Shown here piece after piece: positions 19,067-27,905 of a stretch of 64,000 nt of DNA. The DNA is from Pyrococcus sp. NA2 (GTDB taxonomy: Archaea > Methanobacteriota_B > Thermococci > Thermococcales > Thermococcaceae). Location: the NCBI RefSeq assembly GCF_000211475.1, contig NC_015474.1, forward strand, positions 124,001-188,000, given 5' to 3'. Within the stretch, counting starts at the first letter, position 1; each line of letters opens with the position of its first letter. The notes under the pieces were generated by a model. It did no database searches and was not told where the DNA came from. It was given only the letters and a program-made list of their open reading frames with translations. The position numbers were made by a program, and so were the translations under genes.

Positions 19067-19918
19067 GTGAGGGTTCACTATGAATGCTTAACCTGTATGG
19101 CTACTCAATGTCAGAAGATAGTTGAATTCGCAACCGAAGATCTTGAAAAGAGAAAAGAAGCCATGATCTTTGCTGCAAAGCTTTTGGCCAGGGAATATAG
19201 AAAGGATGCAATACCAGCCATAGCAGGGAGCTTAATCTTCCTTGAACTCTATGAATTCCTAAAAAATGATGATCCATTCAAGGAGTACAAGCAGAAATCC
19301 GAGAGGAATGCCAAGAAAGTCGTCGAAATACTTAGGGAGAGATTGAAGATAGATTTCAAATTGGCGGTTAAGTTAGCAATAATAGGGAACGTGATAGACT
19401 TCTCCGTTGGATTTTCACCCGATGAACTTGAGAGGGAAGTTGAGAAGATGCTCAAAGAAGAACTCTACATAGACGATAGAGAAGAACTGCTAAAGGAAAT
19501 TAAGAAAGCTAAGAATGTTTTGTACTTAACAGACAACGTTGGGGAGCATTACTTCGATGCAATATTGGTTGAAAAGATAAAGGAGGTTTCTGAGGCAAAG
19601 GTGTACATTGCAGGAAAGGAAGGGCCGATAATAAATGATGCAACGATTGAGGACTTAAGGAGAGCAGGATTTGAAAACGTTATCTCAACGGGAACGAGGA
19701 TAGTTGGTGTACCTCTCAACATGGTCAGTGAGGAATTTAGAGAGGTATTTGAGAAGGCTGACGTTATAATAGCAAAAGGCCAGGGCAACTTTGAAACGCT
19801 CAGCGAGTTAGAGGATGAGAGAATATTCTTCCTGCTGAAAGCAAAGTGTTCCGCCGTTGCAAGAGAACTTAACGTTCCTAGAGGATCCCTAATTTGTGCA
19901 AGGAACGGAAAATCATAA
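19067..19918 (+). CDS. DUF89/ARMT1-like metal-dependent phosphatase
   Basis: DUF89 proteins (COG1578) are metal-dependent phosphatases proposed to remove damaged or surplus phosphometabolites. The family start MRVHYECLTCMATQC with conserved cysteines is present. Further on are NVIDFSVG, the active-site TDNVGEHYFD and VIAKGQGNFE, with metal-binding Asp/Asn/Glu residues. Length 283 residues is typical of the short archaeal type. The GTG start is preceded by GGGGTGAT. Ends in a 6-base overlap with the convergent SPOUT gene. Confidence 0.88.
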   Translation: MRVHYECLTCMATQCQKIVEFATEDLEKRKEAMIFAAKLLAREYRKDAIPAIAGSLIFLELYEFLKNDDPFKEYKQKSERNAKKVVEILRERLKIDFKLAVKLAIIGNVIDFSVGFSPDELEREVEKMLKEELYIDDREELLKEIKKAKNVLYLTDNVGEHYFDAILVEKIKEVSEAKVYIAGKEGPIINDATIEDLRRAGFENVISTGTRIVGVPLNMVSEEFREVFEKADVIIAKGQGNFETLSELEDERIFFLLKAKCSAVARELNVPRGSLICARNGKS

Positions 19919-20539
19919 TTCTCTCTTTCCCTCAAAGAATTCAACTAATTCTTCATCTTCTTCCTCTTCAAAATATCCTAGCTCTTTCTTCTGTAACTCT
20001 ATGAGTCCAGGAGTAATGAGCAGTTTTCCGTCAACCTTCGGAACTGCATAGTGTAAAGTTATCTCACTGAATTCATCAAGCTTTATCGTTGGGTTCTCCT
20101 CGTACTCTATCTCCTCGAGTCTTTTTCCTTCAGCTATGAGCTTTGCGATTATGGATGCCCCATCTATTGAGAATTGTGGTCTTCCAATGTGCCTGACTTT
20201 GACACCTTTCATCTTTGAAGTTATTAACTTCCTAGTCCTTCCCCTTGGAATCGCATCTCCCAAAATACCTCCAACAACTATTATCGTGTCCTCCTCTATG
20301 TCTTCAGGTTTCAATTCTTCCTCAGCCTGCAAATCGAGGATTATAATCTTAGACCTATCAAAGGGAAGTTTCGTTATGCTCTCCGTAATGACGCTTCCAA
20401 TTTCGGCAAGAATTTTCCTTTCCTCCGGCTTGACGTTCGTAAATATCAGCTTATCTCCCCACCATTTGGCCACGTGTTTATACTCAAGTAATAACCACTC
20501 GCTGATCTCCTCTAGATGCTCTATCACTAAGTACGGCAT
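19913..20539 (-). CDS. SPOUT-family methyltransferase, Sfm1/COG2428-like
   Basis: VVGGILGDAIPRGRTRKLI and KVRHIGRPQFSIDGAS match the trefoil-knot region of the COG2428 family, whose yeast member Sfm1 methylates an arginine of ribosomal protein uS3. Archaeal substrates are not established. The C-terminal ~25 residues are very acidic. The start ATG 20539 has no good ribosome site but lies ~26 bases from a TATA element, so the mRNA is probably leaderless. Divergent from the PfkB gene, apparently sharing its TATA. Confidence 0.8.
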   Translation of the reverse strand: MPYLVIEHLEEISEWLLLEYKHVAKWWGDKLIFTNVKPEERKILAEIGSVITESITKLPFDRSKIIILDLQAEEELKPEDIEEDTIIVVGGILGDAIPRGRTRKLITSKMKGVKVRHIGRPQFSIDGASIIAKLIAEGKRLEEIEYEENPTIKLDEFSEITLHYAVPKVDGKLLITPGLIELQKKELGYFEEEEDEELVEFFEGKREL

Positions 20540-20560
20540 GCTCTACACTTGAAAACTACC

Positions 20561-20570
20561 CTTTTAAACT
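20561..20570. promoter_or_regulatory. Single TATA element serving two divergent leaderless genes
   Basis: The only TATA-like element between the two divergent genes is CTTTTAAACT; its TTTAAA core is palindromic and centred at 20565.5. The A of the minus-strand start codon (20539) is 26-27 bases away and that of the plus-strand start codon (20590) is 24-25 bases away. Both fit the archaeal TATA-to-start distance exactly, and neither gene has a ribosome site. Confidence 0.6.
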
Positions 20571-20589
20571 TAGCTTAGAACTAGCGTTC

Positions 20590-21345
20590 ATGAAGTTTGG
20601 CATAGTTGGAAACCTAACGATAGATGTTATAAATGGAGATAAAAGGCCCGGTGGAGGAGCCTATTATTCGGGTTTAGTGCTCTCCAAATTTGGGAAGGTG
20701 GTTATATATACAAAGATCGGAGAAGATTATCCCAGGAAATGGTTAGAGGAGATTGAGAATTTTGCCGAAGTTGTTAAGTTCAAAGCTAAGTCAACAACTA
20801 AGTTCGCTCTCCATTACAAAAACGGAGAGAGAACGATAAAGGTTCTCTCCAAGGGAGAGATGTTCAGCAGAGATGAACTGGAAAGCATAAGTGAAAGAAA
20901 CATCATAATAAATCCAGTTGCAAATGAACTAAGCCCTGAAGATGTAGAGATATTTAAAAAACCTTCTCTAGATGTCCAGGGATTCATTAGGGAGCTTAGA
21001 GACAAAGTTGAACTAAAAGAAATTGATGGTAGCTTTTTATCAAAGGCCTTCGTTGTCCATGCATCTCTAGAAGAGTATTTAAAGATTAGAAATCCGGGAA
21101 AGCCAGATGTCTTTGCCATAACAAATGGTGCGAAGGAGGGAAGGCTAATAACAAGAGAGGGAGAGCTCAAATTTAAGCCAAGACCAGTAAGCACGAATGA
21201 TCCCACTGGTGCTGGAGACTGCTTCTTGGCACTACTGACTTATGGCATTCTTAAGTTTGGAATTAGAGACGGACTTGAATTTGCTCTCAGAGAGACCGAA
21301 AAATTCCTAAGCCTTGGATTAAAGAGATATATCGAATTGCGATGA
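20590..21345 (+). CDS. PfkB-family sugar or nucleoside kinase
   Basis: Ribokinase-like fold: GNLTIDV and RPGGGAYYSG near the N-terminus and the PfkB signature DPTGAGDCF near residue 208, whose aspartate is the catalytic base. At 251 residues it is shorter than ribokinase, as for several archaeal members. The substrate is not identifiable; candidates include nucleosides and sugar alcohols. The start codon lies about 25 bases from a shared TATA element with no ribosome site, so the message is probably leaderless. The stop codon TGA is part of the C box of a guide RNA. Confidence 0.85.
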   Translation: MKFGIVGNLTIDVINGDKRPGGGAYYSGLVLSKFGKVVIYTKIGEDYPRKWLEEIENFAEVVKFKAKSTTKFALHYKNGERTIKVLSKGEMFSRDELESISERNIIINPVANELSPEDVEIFKKPSLDVQGFIRELRDKVELKEIDGSFLSKAFVVHASLEEYLKIRNPGKPDVFAITNGAKEGRLITREGELKFKPRPVSTNDPTGAGDCFLALLTYGILKFGIRDGLEFALRETEKFLSLGLKRYIELR

Positions 21346-21394
21346 TGAAGCCTCGATTGGCTGAATCGATGATGAAGAGGGACTTAGCCGAGCG
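21339..21394 (+). ncRNA. Box C/D guide sRNA overlapping the PfkB gene stop
   Basis: All four boxes are in order with archaeal spacing: C ATGATGA 21342-21348, 12-nt guide, D' CTGA 21361-21364, 4-nt spacer, C' ATGATGA 21369-21375, 12-nt guide, D CCGA 21388-21391. GC (21339-21340) and GC (21392-21393) close a short terminal stem, extended by G.U pairs. Such RNAs direct 2'-O-methylation by fibrillarin, Nop5 and L7Ae. The C box includes the TGA stop of the PfkB gene, and the RNA ends about 10 bases before the Nudix start. Confidence 0.85.
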
Positions 21395-21403
21395 GTGATC
21401 AAA

Positions 21404-21916
21404 ATGGAGAGATACGTCCTGCTCATAAAGGCACCCAAAGGTTATGATATCTCGAAATTTAAAAGAGAAGTAGAAAAGTTAGCGGACAAGGAGGGGATAG
21501 TGGCCGAGATGTATAGATGCATAGCTCTAACTGTCGATATAGTGATAATATACAATAACGGAATAGTGCTTGTGGAGAGAAAGAAGGATCCCTACAAAGG
21601 ATATCTAGCTCTACCGGGAGGATTCGTAGAGTATGGAGAGAGAGTGGAAGAAGCCGCAATAAGAGAGGCAAAAGAGGAAACAGGGCTTGATGTAAAGCTA
21701 TTGAGAGTAGTCGGGGTCTACTCAGATCCAAACAGAGACCCCAGAGGCCACACTGTTACTGTGGCATTTCTGGCAGTTGGAGAAGGTAAGTTGAAAGCTG
21801 GAGATGATGCAAAAGCTGTCACTGTTGTTCCCATAGGAGAGATTGAGAAAATAAAAGATAAATTGGCCTTTGACCATGCAAAGATAATTGAAGATGCCCT
21901 TACTTTAAGGTTCTAG
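21404..21916 (+). CDS. Nudix hydrolase, ADP-ribose pyrophosphatase type
   Basis: The Nudix box is complete from Gly72 (GGFVEYGERVEEAAIREAKEE), with the REAKEETG metal-binding core. About 35 extra N-terminal residues before the domain (YVLLIKAPKGYDISKFK) may be a dimer element. The family hydrolyses X-diphosphates such as ADP-ribose. ATG 21404 follows GCGGTGAT, which lies at the 3' end of the guide RNA, so RNA processing would cut the leader close to the ribosome site. Overlaps the convergent hypB by 17 bases. Confidence 0.9.
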   Translation: MERYVLLIKAPKGYDISKFKREVEKLADKEGIVAEMYRCIALTVDIVIIYNNGIVLVERKKDPYKGYLALPGGFVEYGERVEEAAIREAKEETGLDVKLLRVVGVYSDPNRDPRGHTVTVAFLAVGEGKLKAGDDAKAVTVVPIGEIEKIKDKLAFDHAKIIEDALTLRF

Positions 21917-22628
21917 CGATCTTCCTTATTCTTTCAGCAAATTCCGTTTTCAGCAACTTATCAACGTCCCCTATCCTATCCTCCAGGTCATTGTAGAACT
22001 TTATCCCAGCGAGGTATCTAATACCATACTTTTTAGCTATTTCTTCAACACTTTTCTCTTCGTTCAGCTTCATATTTTCTATTATGCCAAGAATTTCCCT
22101 ATTCTCGTCTTTTAAGAGTTGTATCAGCTTTTCAACAACGTTTAATGCCAATTTCGAGGGAGTTGCAACGATTATGAACCTCCCCCTTTTGAGGTACTTT
22201 AGAACGTCGAGGAAGGGATCCCCTAATCCTGGGGGCATGTCTATTACAAGATAATCCAGATCATCCCATCTTGTTATCGTCAACAGCTCTATTAGTGCGT
22301 CACTGATTTCTTTACCTCTCAAGGGGACGGCCTTATTCTCCGTGTAGTAAACTATACTCATGAACTTAATTCCATGAACCTCTGGAGGAATAACACCCTT
22401 ATCTTCTTCAGGAAATTCCTTTGGCTCAAAGCCAAGAATCACATGATCACTTGCCCCATGAAAATCTAGATCGAGTAATCCAACCTTGTAGCCAAGTTCT
22501 TTAAGTGCTAAGGCCAAGGTAGTTGATATTAGGGACTTTCCAACTCCTCCCTTTCCGCTGGCAATTGGAATTACATTCTTAACCTTTTCAAGTCTTGCAG
22601 ATATCGCGATTTCCCTTGGGTCTATCAT
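21900..22628 (-). CDS. hypB: Mrp/MinD-type ATPase acting as HypB with HypA
   Basis: Deviant Walker A SGKGGVGKS (residues ~24-32), Walker B-like DYLVIDMPPGLGDP and ATPSKLALNVV. In Thermococcales the gene beside hypA encodes an ATPase-type HypB (HypB-AT described in Thermococcus kodakarensis) that helps HypA load nickel into [NiFe] hydrogenases. This gene overlaps hypA by 4 bases (ATGA) in the same arrangement. Without that context it would be called an Mrp-like ATPase. Confidence 0.85.
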   Translation of the reverse strand: MIDPREIAISARLEKVKNVIPIASGKGGVGKSLISTTLALALKELGYKVGLLDLDFHGASDHVILGFEPKEFPEEDKGVIPPEVHGIKFMSIVYYTENKAVPLRGKEISDALIELLTITRWDDLDYLVIDMPPGLGDPFLDVLKYLKRGRFIIVATPSKLALNVVEKLIQLLKDENREILGIIENMKLNEEKSVEEIAKKYGIRYLAGIKFYNDLEDRIGDVDKLLKTEFAERIRKIARTLK

Positions 22629-23047
22629 TGCTTATCCTCCTCCTTCTCAATCTTTATTCCACCTATGTACACACCTCTACCTTTTACAACCTCAAAATCA
22701 TGACTTCCACATCTGGGACAAGAGATGAAGGCGTGAACTACTTCCGGTATGAAGTGAATGTCCTCTCTAATTCTCTCATCTAGCCTATCTTTAACCTCCT
22801 TGAGTGTCCATTCATGGCCACAATTCCTACACTTGAAAACTGCCTCCTCTTCCTCGAATATAATTTCAGCTCCTTCAGCGATCGTACCTTTAAACAGCTC
22901 CCTCATTGCGAACTCAACGATTTCACCATTCACATCCTGGAGTTCTCCCAGAACGACCTTTACGGCAAGAACTTTTGATGCGTTCTCCTTCTGGGCATAG
23001 TCTAAAACAGTTCTTACTATAGCATCGGCAAGGGCCCACTCGTGCAT
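22625..23047 (-). CDS. hypA: Hydrogenase nickel insertion protein HypA
   Basis: The N-terminus MHEWALADAI supplies the His2 and Glu3 nickel-binding motif. Zinc-binding pairs CRNCGHEW and CPRCGSHD follow with a long Thermococcales-type spacer (ERIREDIHFIPEVVHAFI). 140 residues is right for archaeal HypA. I place the start at ATG 23047, where MHE must be N-terminal; GGTGAT precedes it. Cotranscribed with the HypB-type ATPase and divergent from the D-aminopeptidase gene across a shared control region. Confidence 0.92.
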   Translation of the reverse strand: MHEWALADAIVRTVLDYAQKENASKVLAVKVVLGELQDVNGEIVEFAMRELFKGTIAEGAEIIFEEEEAVFKCRNCGHEWTLKEVKDRLDERIREDIHFIPEVVHAFISCPRCGSHDFEVVKGRGVYIGGIKIEKEEDKQ

Positions 23048-23067
23048 CCTATCACCGGTACCAACTT

Positions 23068-23099
23068 GTGCACTAGGGTTTAAAAATGAAGAGGTGCAC
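23068..23099. promoter_or_regulatory. Paired GTGCAC sites around a shared divergent TATA
   Basis: GTGCAC at 23068-23073 and 23094-23099, each palindromic, are separated by 20 bases. TTTAAAAA (23079-23086) lies at the centre. The two flanking genes, hypA (start 23047) and the D-aminopeptidase (start 23118), lie 35-36 bases away on either side, each with a ribosome site in a leader of about 10 bases. This symmetry suggests one TATA used both ways with operators covering both start regions. Confidence 0.5.
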
Positions 23100-23117
23100 A
23101 TTAAAATGGTGATCGAA

Positions 23118-23954
23118 ATGAAAGCCTTCATTTCAATAGATCTAGAGGGAATGCCATACATAGTTAGCAGGGAGCATCTCTTCGTGAAGGGAGCTCTATA
23201 CAATGAGGCCAGGAAGATTGCCACAAGGATAGTTAAGGTGGCCGCGGAAGAGTTGCACAATCTAGGATTTGAGGAGATAGTAGTGGCTGATTCTCATGGT
23301 CCAATGGTGAACGTGATTCCAGAGGAACTTCCAGAGTTTGTATCTCTAGTTAGAGGCTTTCCAAGACCTCTCAGCATGGTAGCTTTTGGCGAGGAAACTG
23401 ACTTGGCAATGTTCCTTGGTTACCATGCAAAGGCAGGTACTGGTTATGCAACCTTTGATCACACATACAGTGGGGCCACGATAGATAGGGTGGTGGTGAA
23501 CGGCATTGAAGTCAGTGAGTTCCTTCTGAACGCAATGCTGCTTGGTGAGTGGGGAGTTCCAGTTGGCCTACTCGCAGGGGATGAGGCTCTAAGAGAAGAT
23601 ACAAAGTACACCCCATGGATAGAGTTCGTACCTTTCAAGAAAGCATCAGGAAGATACTCAGCAATAAGCCCATCAATGAAGAGAATCGAAGAGGAACTCA
23701 GGGAGGGAATAAGGAAGGCTGTAGATAAGCTTAAGAGGGGAAGCTTAAAGCCCTTGACAGTTGAAAAACCAGTTACCGTTGAAGTTAGATTCTTAAATAG
23801 TGCCTATGCCGAGATTGCCGAGCTTTTGCCTTTTGTTGAGAGAACTGGTGGGAAAGAAGTAAGATTCAGGGTTGATTCAATGGAAGATGCCTATAAGACC
23901 TTTGAAGTTCTTGTATTTGCTGCCGCAGGAGTTTCCTACATTACATCTAGATAG
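23118..23954 (+). CDS. dppA: D-aminopeptidase DppA (M55 family)
   Basis: Zinc peptidase of the DppA family that releases D-amino acids from short peptides. Ligand residues match the known pattern: SIDLEG (Asp8, Glu10), ADSHGP (His60) and LGYHAKAG (His103), with a further Glu near residue 131. Length 278 residues. I choose ATG 23118 (MKAFISIDLEG) after GGTGATC; earlier in-frame starts at 23094 and 23106 fall in or before the promoter. Divergent from hypA. Confidence 0.9.
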   Translation: MKAFISIDLEGMPYIVSREHLFVKGALYNEARKIATRIVKVAAEELHNLGFEEIVVADSHGPMVNVIPEELPEFVSLVRGFPRPLSMVAFGEETDLAMFLGYHAKAGTGYATFDHTYSGATIDRVVVNGIEVSEFLLNAMLLGEWGVPVGLLAGDEALREDTKYTPWIEFVPFKKASGRYSAISPSMKRIEEELREGIRKAVDKLKRGSLKPLTVEKPVTVEVRFLNSAYAEIAELLPFVERTGGKEVRFRVDSMEDAYKTFEVLVFAAAGVSYITSR

Positions 23955-24010
23955 CTACACCTATCCAAACTTATTTTTGTTCTTCTTTTCCTCGCCTTTA
24001 AGGTGATTCT

Positions 24011-25336
24011 ATGAAGGTAGTTCTTCCAGATGGTAAAATACCTAAAAAATGGTACAATATTCTTCCAGACCTCCCAGAACCCGTTCCTCCACCACTTGAT
24101 CCTGAGACAAATGAACCGGTAAGTCCAGAGAAACTGAAGAGGATCTTTGCTGAGGAGCTTGTGAAACAGGAAATGAGTTCAGAAAGATACATCGAGATAC
24201 CAAAGGAGTTGAGGGAATTGTATTCGAAGGTCGGAAGACCAACTCCACTCTTCAGAGCTACAAATCTAGAGAGAGTTCTAGACACTCCAGCAAGGATATA
24301 CTTCAAATATGAAGGGGCAACCGTAACTGGAAGTCATAAAATAAATACTGCATTAGCTCAGGCATATTATGCAAAGAAGCAGGGGATAGAGAGACTAGTT
24401 ACTGAGACCGGGGCTGGACAATGGGGGACTGCCTTAAGCCTCGCTGGAGCCTTAATAGGGTTAAAGATTAGGGTTTACATGGCTAGGGCTAGTTACAATC
24501 AGAAGCCATACAGGAAAACTTTGATGATGGTTTACGGAGCCGAAGTCTTCCCAAGTCCCAGCGAGAACACTGAGGTTGGAAGGAGGTATCTAAGGGAAGA
24601 TCCAAATCATCCAGGGAGTTTGGGAATAGCCATAAGTGAAGCCATAGAGGATGTATTAAAGGATGATAAGGCTAGATACTCACTAGGAAGTGTTCTAAAT
24701 CACGTCCTGATGCATCAAACGGTTATAGGGCTTGAAGCTAAGGAGCAGATGAAGGAATTCGAAGATCCAGATATCATAGTTGGATGCGTTGGTGGTGGAA
24801 GCAATTTTGCTGGACTTGCATATCCATTCGTTAAGGATGTTTTAGAGGGGAAGAACGAGTATGAATTCATAGCCGTAGAACCGAAGGCAGCTCCGACCAT
24901 GACCAGGGGAGTCTACACTTATGACTACGGGGACTCCGCAGGACTTACGCCAAAGATTAAAATGCATACGCTTGGACATGAATATTACGTTCCTCCAATC
25001 CATGCTGGTGGATTGAGATACCACGGCCTTGCTCCAACACTCAGCATATTGATAAACCATGATATAGTCAAGCCAGTTGCTTACCACCAGAGAGAAGTCT
25101 TTGAAGCAGCAGTTTTATTTGCAAAAGTTGAAGGGATAGTTCCAGCTCCAGAGAGTGCACATGCCGTGAAGGCGGTAATAGATAAGGCCTTAGAGGCTAA
25201 AAGGAAGGGGAAAGAGGTTGTAATACTTTTTAACTTGAGTGGACACGGATTGTTGGATTTAAAGGGATACGAAGATTACCTTGAAGGGAGACTAGAAGAT
25301 TATGAGCCTCAAGAAATCCCAGTGCTTAGATCTTGA
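24011..25336 (+). CDS. trpB2: Tryptophan synthase beta chain, TrpB2 type
   Basis: Long-form TrpB2 (441 residues) with the extended N-terminus ([20 protein letters not shown]) that separates it from TrpB1. The PLP lysine is in TGSHKINTA (Lys110), the catalytic acid in TETGAGQWG (Glu132), and the phosphate cradle in GCVGGGSNF. TrpB2 makes tryptophan from indole and serine (or phosphoserine in some archaea) and does not pair with TrpA in the usual way. No other trp gene lies nearby. AAGGTGAT precedes the ATG. Overlaps aRF1 tail to tail by 11 bases. Confidence 0.93.
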   Translation: MKVVLPDGKIPKKWYNILPDLPEPVPPPLDPETNEPVSPEKLKRIFAEELVKQEMSSERYIEIPKELRELYSKVGRPTPLFRATNLERVLDTPARIYFKYEGATVTGSHKINTALAQAYYAKKQGIERLVTETGAGQWGTALSLAGALIGLKIRVYMARASYNQKPYRKTLMMVYGAEVFPSPSENTEVGRRYLREDPNHPGSLGIAISEAIEDVLKDDKARYSLGSVLNHVLMHQTVIGLEAKEQMKEFEDPDIIVGCVGGGSNFAGLAYPFVKDVLEGKNEYEFIAVEPKAAPTMTRGVYTYDYGDSAGLTPKIKMHTLGHEYYVPPIHAGGLRYHGLAPTLSILINHDIVKPVAYHQREVFEAAVLFAKVEGIVPAPESAHAVKAVIDKALEAKRKGKEVVILFNLSGHGLLDLKGYEDYLEGRLEDYEPQEIPVLRS

Positions 25337-26570
25337 ACCTTAATATTGCGCCAAGACCTCCGAAGGCCCTATAAAACTGCTGACCTTCCTCCGTGTCAAG
25401 GGAAATTATCTCAACATTTGATCCTGCCTCTTCCGCCATTTTTATCAACTCCTCGGCAACGTCCCATTTCTCTATGCTTATATTTTGGCTGTTACACTTT
25501 GGACATCTCGTCATCTTCTTCTTGTAAACCTCGAACTCTTCCTCACTCATGGTCTTTAGCTCTTCCCATCCGCAGTGATTGCACTTGGCCCTTACCCTAA
25601 CTTTATCGTAACCTTCGCTTATCAACAATGTATCAACAGCTCCAAGTTCGAGGGCTCTTCTGACCTCCCTCTCTCCATAGGTTGCTAGCCCTGTATCCTT
25701 GACTATATGCCTTAGGAAGTCATTTACAAGCTTCTTCTCTCTAATGACCTCATGATCTCTAAGGATGTCACTTGCCTTCTCAACTAGCTCTCTCAGTCCA
25801 TATTCACCATGATAGCTTATGTCAACAACTCCAATTATCTTCTTCTTTAACTCGTGATGCAGATAATCCCCTTCAACGAAATCCTCCTTAGTAGGACCGG
25901 GTCCGCCTACTATTATTCCCTTTAACTCTCCTTTCTCAAGTAAAGGTAAGAATACTCTATTTGCATGTTCTCCAATTCTCTTCATGAATTCGTGAGTCTC
26001 CTGCTCTCTTATCCTCTCATAACGCCTTGCCGACTGACCACCAGCCCTAGTTTTCCCTGGAACATTGGAAGTTAGCTCATCCAAGACCTCAATTCTCTTT
26101 CCCCTAAGGAGACCTATTGTTGCCTCGTTCTTTTCTACAGTTATCAAACCATAGGCATCCTTAACTCGAAGCATCTCCTCGAGTGGTTCAGTAACAAATG
26201 TTTGATCACATCGATAAAGTCTAACGTTTAGGGGTTCTGGAGGAACGATTGCCCAAAGCCTTATATCGGTGTTCCCCTCAATCTCACTTACATTACCCAC
26301 AAATAAGGCTAGTCCATTCTCGGGAGTCTGTCGATAAAGCTTTAGATGTTGCATTGCCCTTTCCAAAGCTCCGAGAACATTTTTCCTCGTGGTCTTGGAT
26401 TTTATGTTCTGGGCGGTGCTATACTCCTCTCTAAGCTGTTGCATGACTTTGCTCAAGTCGTAACCCGCTGGAATGTAAAGAGAGATTAGCTCAGTCCCTC
26501 TCCCCCTTATCCTCTTAAGCTCCTCGATCTTCTTTTTAAGCTCGTAGAGTTGAGCATCGTGACGGGTCAT
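25326..26570 (-). CDS. prf1: Peptide chain release factor aRF1
   Basis: Class I release factor that reads all three stop codons. Visible: NIKS (55-58) and YRCDQTF in the decoding domain, the GGQ tripeptide (177-179) in the peptidyl-tRNA hydrolysis domain, and a C-terminal zinc ribbon with CNHCGWEE and CPKCNSQ. 414 residues is normal. A TATA-like GATTTTTAAAC (minus strand) about 30 bases before the ATG gives a short leader. Confidence 0.96.
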   Translation of the reverse strand: MTRHDAQLYELKKKIEELKRIRGRGTELISLYIPAGYDLSKVMQQLREEYSTAQNIKSKTTRKNVLGALERAMQHLKLYRQTPENGLALFVGNVSEIEGNTDIRLWAIVPPEPLNVRLYRCDQTFVTEPLEEMLRVKDAYGLITVEKNEATIGLLRGKRIEVLDELTSNVPGKTRAGGQSARRYERIREQETHEFMKRIGEHANRVFLPLLEKGELKGIIVGGPGPTKEDFVEGDYLHHELKKKIIGVVDISYHGEYGLRELVEKASDILRDHEVIREKKLVNDFLRHIVKDTGLATYGEREVRRALELGAVDTLLISEGYDKVRVRAKCNHCGWEELKTMSEEEFEVYKKKMTRCPKCNSQNISIEKWDVAEELIKMAEEAGSNVEIISLDTEEGQQFYRAFGGLGAILRFKI

Positions 26571-26611
26571 TTTTATCCACCTCTCTCGTCCAAAGGTTTA
26601 AAAATCGGCGA

Positions 26612-26622
26612 ATTTATAAAGG
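26612..26622 (+). promoter_or_regulatory. TATA promoter deciding the glycosyltransferase start
   Basis: ATTTATAAAGG lies about 27 bases before GTG 26643. Transcription would start near 26640, which excludes the in-frame upstream codons that overlap the aRF1 gene and supports GTG 26643 as the true start, with GAGGG at 26631-26635. Confidence 0.5.
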
Positions 26623-26642
26623 TTTGGCATGAGGGAAATATT

Positions 26643-27509
26643 GTGAGGGTCGAAACCGTAAGGGTTGCATCGAGGGATGACAAAGAGCTAATAAATTTCC
26701 TTGACTCCCTCGGGATTAGAATAAGCGAAAATTCTCCAATTTTAGTTGGAAGATATTACATAGAGGTTTTTGGGATCAGGTACGATGCAAAATCTTTTGA
26801 TGACTTAAGGAGGATTCTCAAAAAGTTAAGTAGGATTTACATAGTCATGCCAGCATACAATGAGGAAAAAACAATAGGTGAAGTCCTGGACTCTCTACTA
26901 AGAGTTTTCAAGCCGGAGAATATAATAGTTGTCGACGATGGGAGTAGAGACAGGACGAGGGAAATAGCGAAGTCTAGAGGTGTTCATGTCGTTAGTCACT
27001 TGATAAATAGAGGATTAGGAGGAGCCCTTGGAACGGGAATTCAGTACGCTCTATTAAAGGGAGCCGAGATAATAGTGACGTTTGACGCAGATGGACAGCA
27101 TTTGGTAGAAGATGCCCTTAAAGTTCTCAAACCAGTGGTAGAAGGAAAAGCCGGGTTAGCGATTGGAAGTAGGTTTAGGGGGAACATTTCAGAGATGCCA
27201 CTCGTGAAGAGAATTGGAAACATACTCTTAAATATGATAACTGCGATATTTGCACTCAAATACGTCAGTGACAGCCAGAGTGGTCTAAGAGCGTTTTCCA
27301 GAGAGTGCGCTTCAAAAGTGAAGATAACCTGCGATGGCTATGCCGTTTCGAGTGAGATAATTGTAGAAGCCTCGAGAAAGAAGTGCAAAATAGTTGAAAT
27401 TCCAATAAGGGCTGTATATACGGAGTACTCCAAGAAAAAGGGAACTAATGTTGTTGAAGGTGTTAGAATAGCGATTAACTTAATGCTTGACCTACTATTT
27501 AGGAGGTGA
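26643..27509 (+). CDS. Family 2 glycosyltransferase, dolichol-phosphate mannosyltransferase-like
   Basis: An N-terminal ~65-residue extension is followed by a GT-A domain: IYIVMPAYNEEKTIGEVLDS-type nucleotide-binding start, VVDDGSRDRT, and the metal-binding TFDADGQH, then SRFRG and DSQSGLRAFS acceptor-side motifs. These match the DPM1-like branch that builds polyprenyl-phosphate sugars. No transmembrane helices are present, but the adjoining DUF2304 gene (4 bases later) encodes a membrane protein that often accompanies such enzymes. The GTG start was chosen from the TATA position. Confidence 0.88.
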   Translation: MRVETVRVASRDDKELINFLDSLGIRISENSPILVGRYYIEVFGIRYDAKSFDDLRRILKKLSRIYIVMPAYNEEKTIGEVLDSLLRVFKPENIIVVDDGSRDRTREIAKSRGVHVVSHLINRGLGGALGTGIQYALLKGAEIIVTFDADGQHLVEDALKVLKPVVEGKAGLAIGSRFRGNISEMPLVKRIGNILLNMITAIFALKYVSDSQSGLRAFSRECASKVKITCDGYAVSSEIIVEASRKKCKIVEIPIRAVYTEYSKKKGTNVVEGVRIAINLMLDLLFRR

Positions 27510-27513
27510 TCCC

Positions 27514-27870
27514 ATGTATACCATACAGTATATCTCAATTGCCGTGATTCTCGGGCTCGTAGCTTATGCCTTCTCAAGATACAAAAAGGGGAAGCTGGAG
27601 CTATCCGATCTCATGGCATGGGAAGCCTTCCTCATTGTCTTCCTTATCATAGCTCTCTTTCCAATTAGAATATCCCAAGAGATTAAAGAACTCTTTGGAC
27701 TTGGGAGGGGACTAGACGCACTCTTTATCCTAATGATAGGTCTAACGTACATCTTACTGTTTAAACTTTACTTGGATATTGACAAAATTGAAAGAGAGAT
27801 CACTAAGTTAAACAGAGAGATGGCAATAAGGCTTAAAGAAATAGAGGATAAGATAGAACGAAAACCTTAA
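27514..27870 (+). CDS. DUF2304 membrane protein
   Basis: 118 residues: three hydrophobic helices (TIQYISIAVILGLVAYAF, AWEAFLIVFLIIALF and a third near LDALFILMIGLTYILLF), then a charged coiled tail (IDKIEREITKLNREMAIRLKEI). This is the DUF2304 layout, a frequent neighbour of glycosyltransferases in cell-surface glycan clusters. GGAGGTGAT precedes ATG 27514. Probably cotranscribed with the glycosyltransferase and a membrane partner for it. Confidence 0.8.
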   Translation: MYTIQYISIAVILGLVAYAFSRYKKGKLELSDLMAWEAFLIVFLIIALFPIRISQEIKELFGLGRGLDALFILMIGLTYILLFKLYLDIDKIEREITKLNREMAIRLKEIEDKIERKP

Positions 27871-27905
27871 TTGTTCCGACATACTAATTCCGAGGGGGTT
27901 AATGT

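Noticed and set aside
21900-22628. Plain Mrp Fe-S cluster carrier in place of HypB
   Set aside because: The 4-base overlap with hypA and the known Thermococcales HypB-AT arrangement favour the nickel-insertion role, though fold alone cannot decide.
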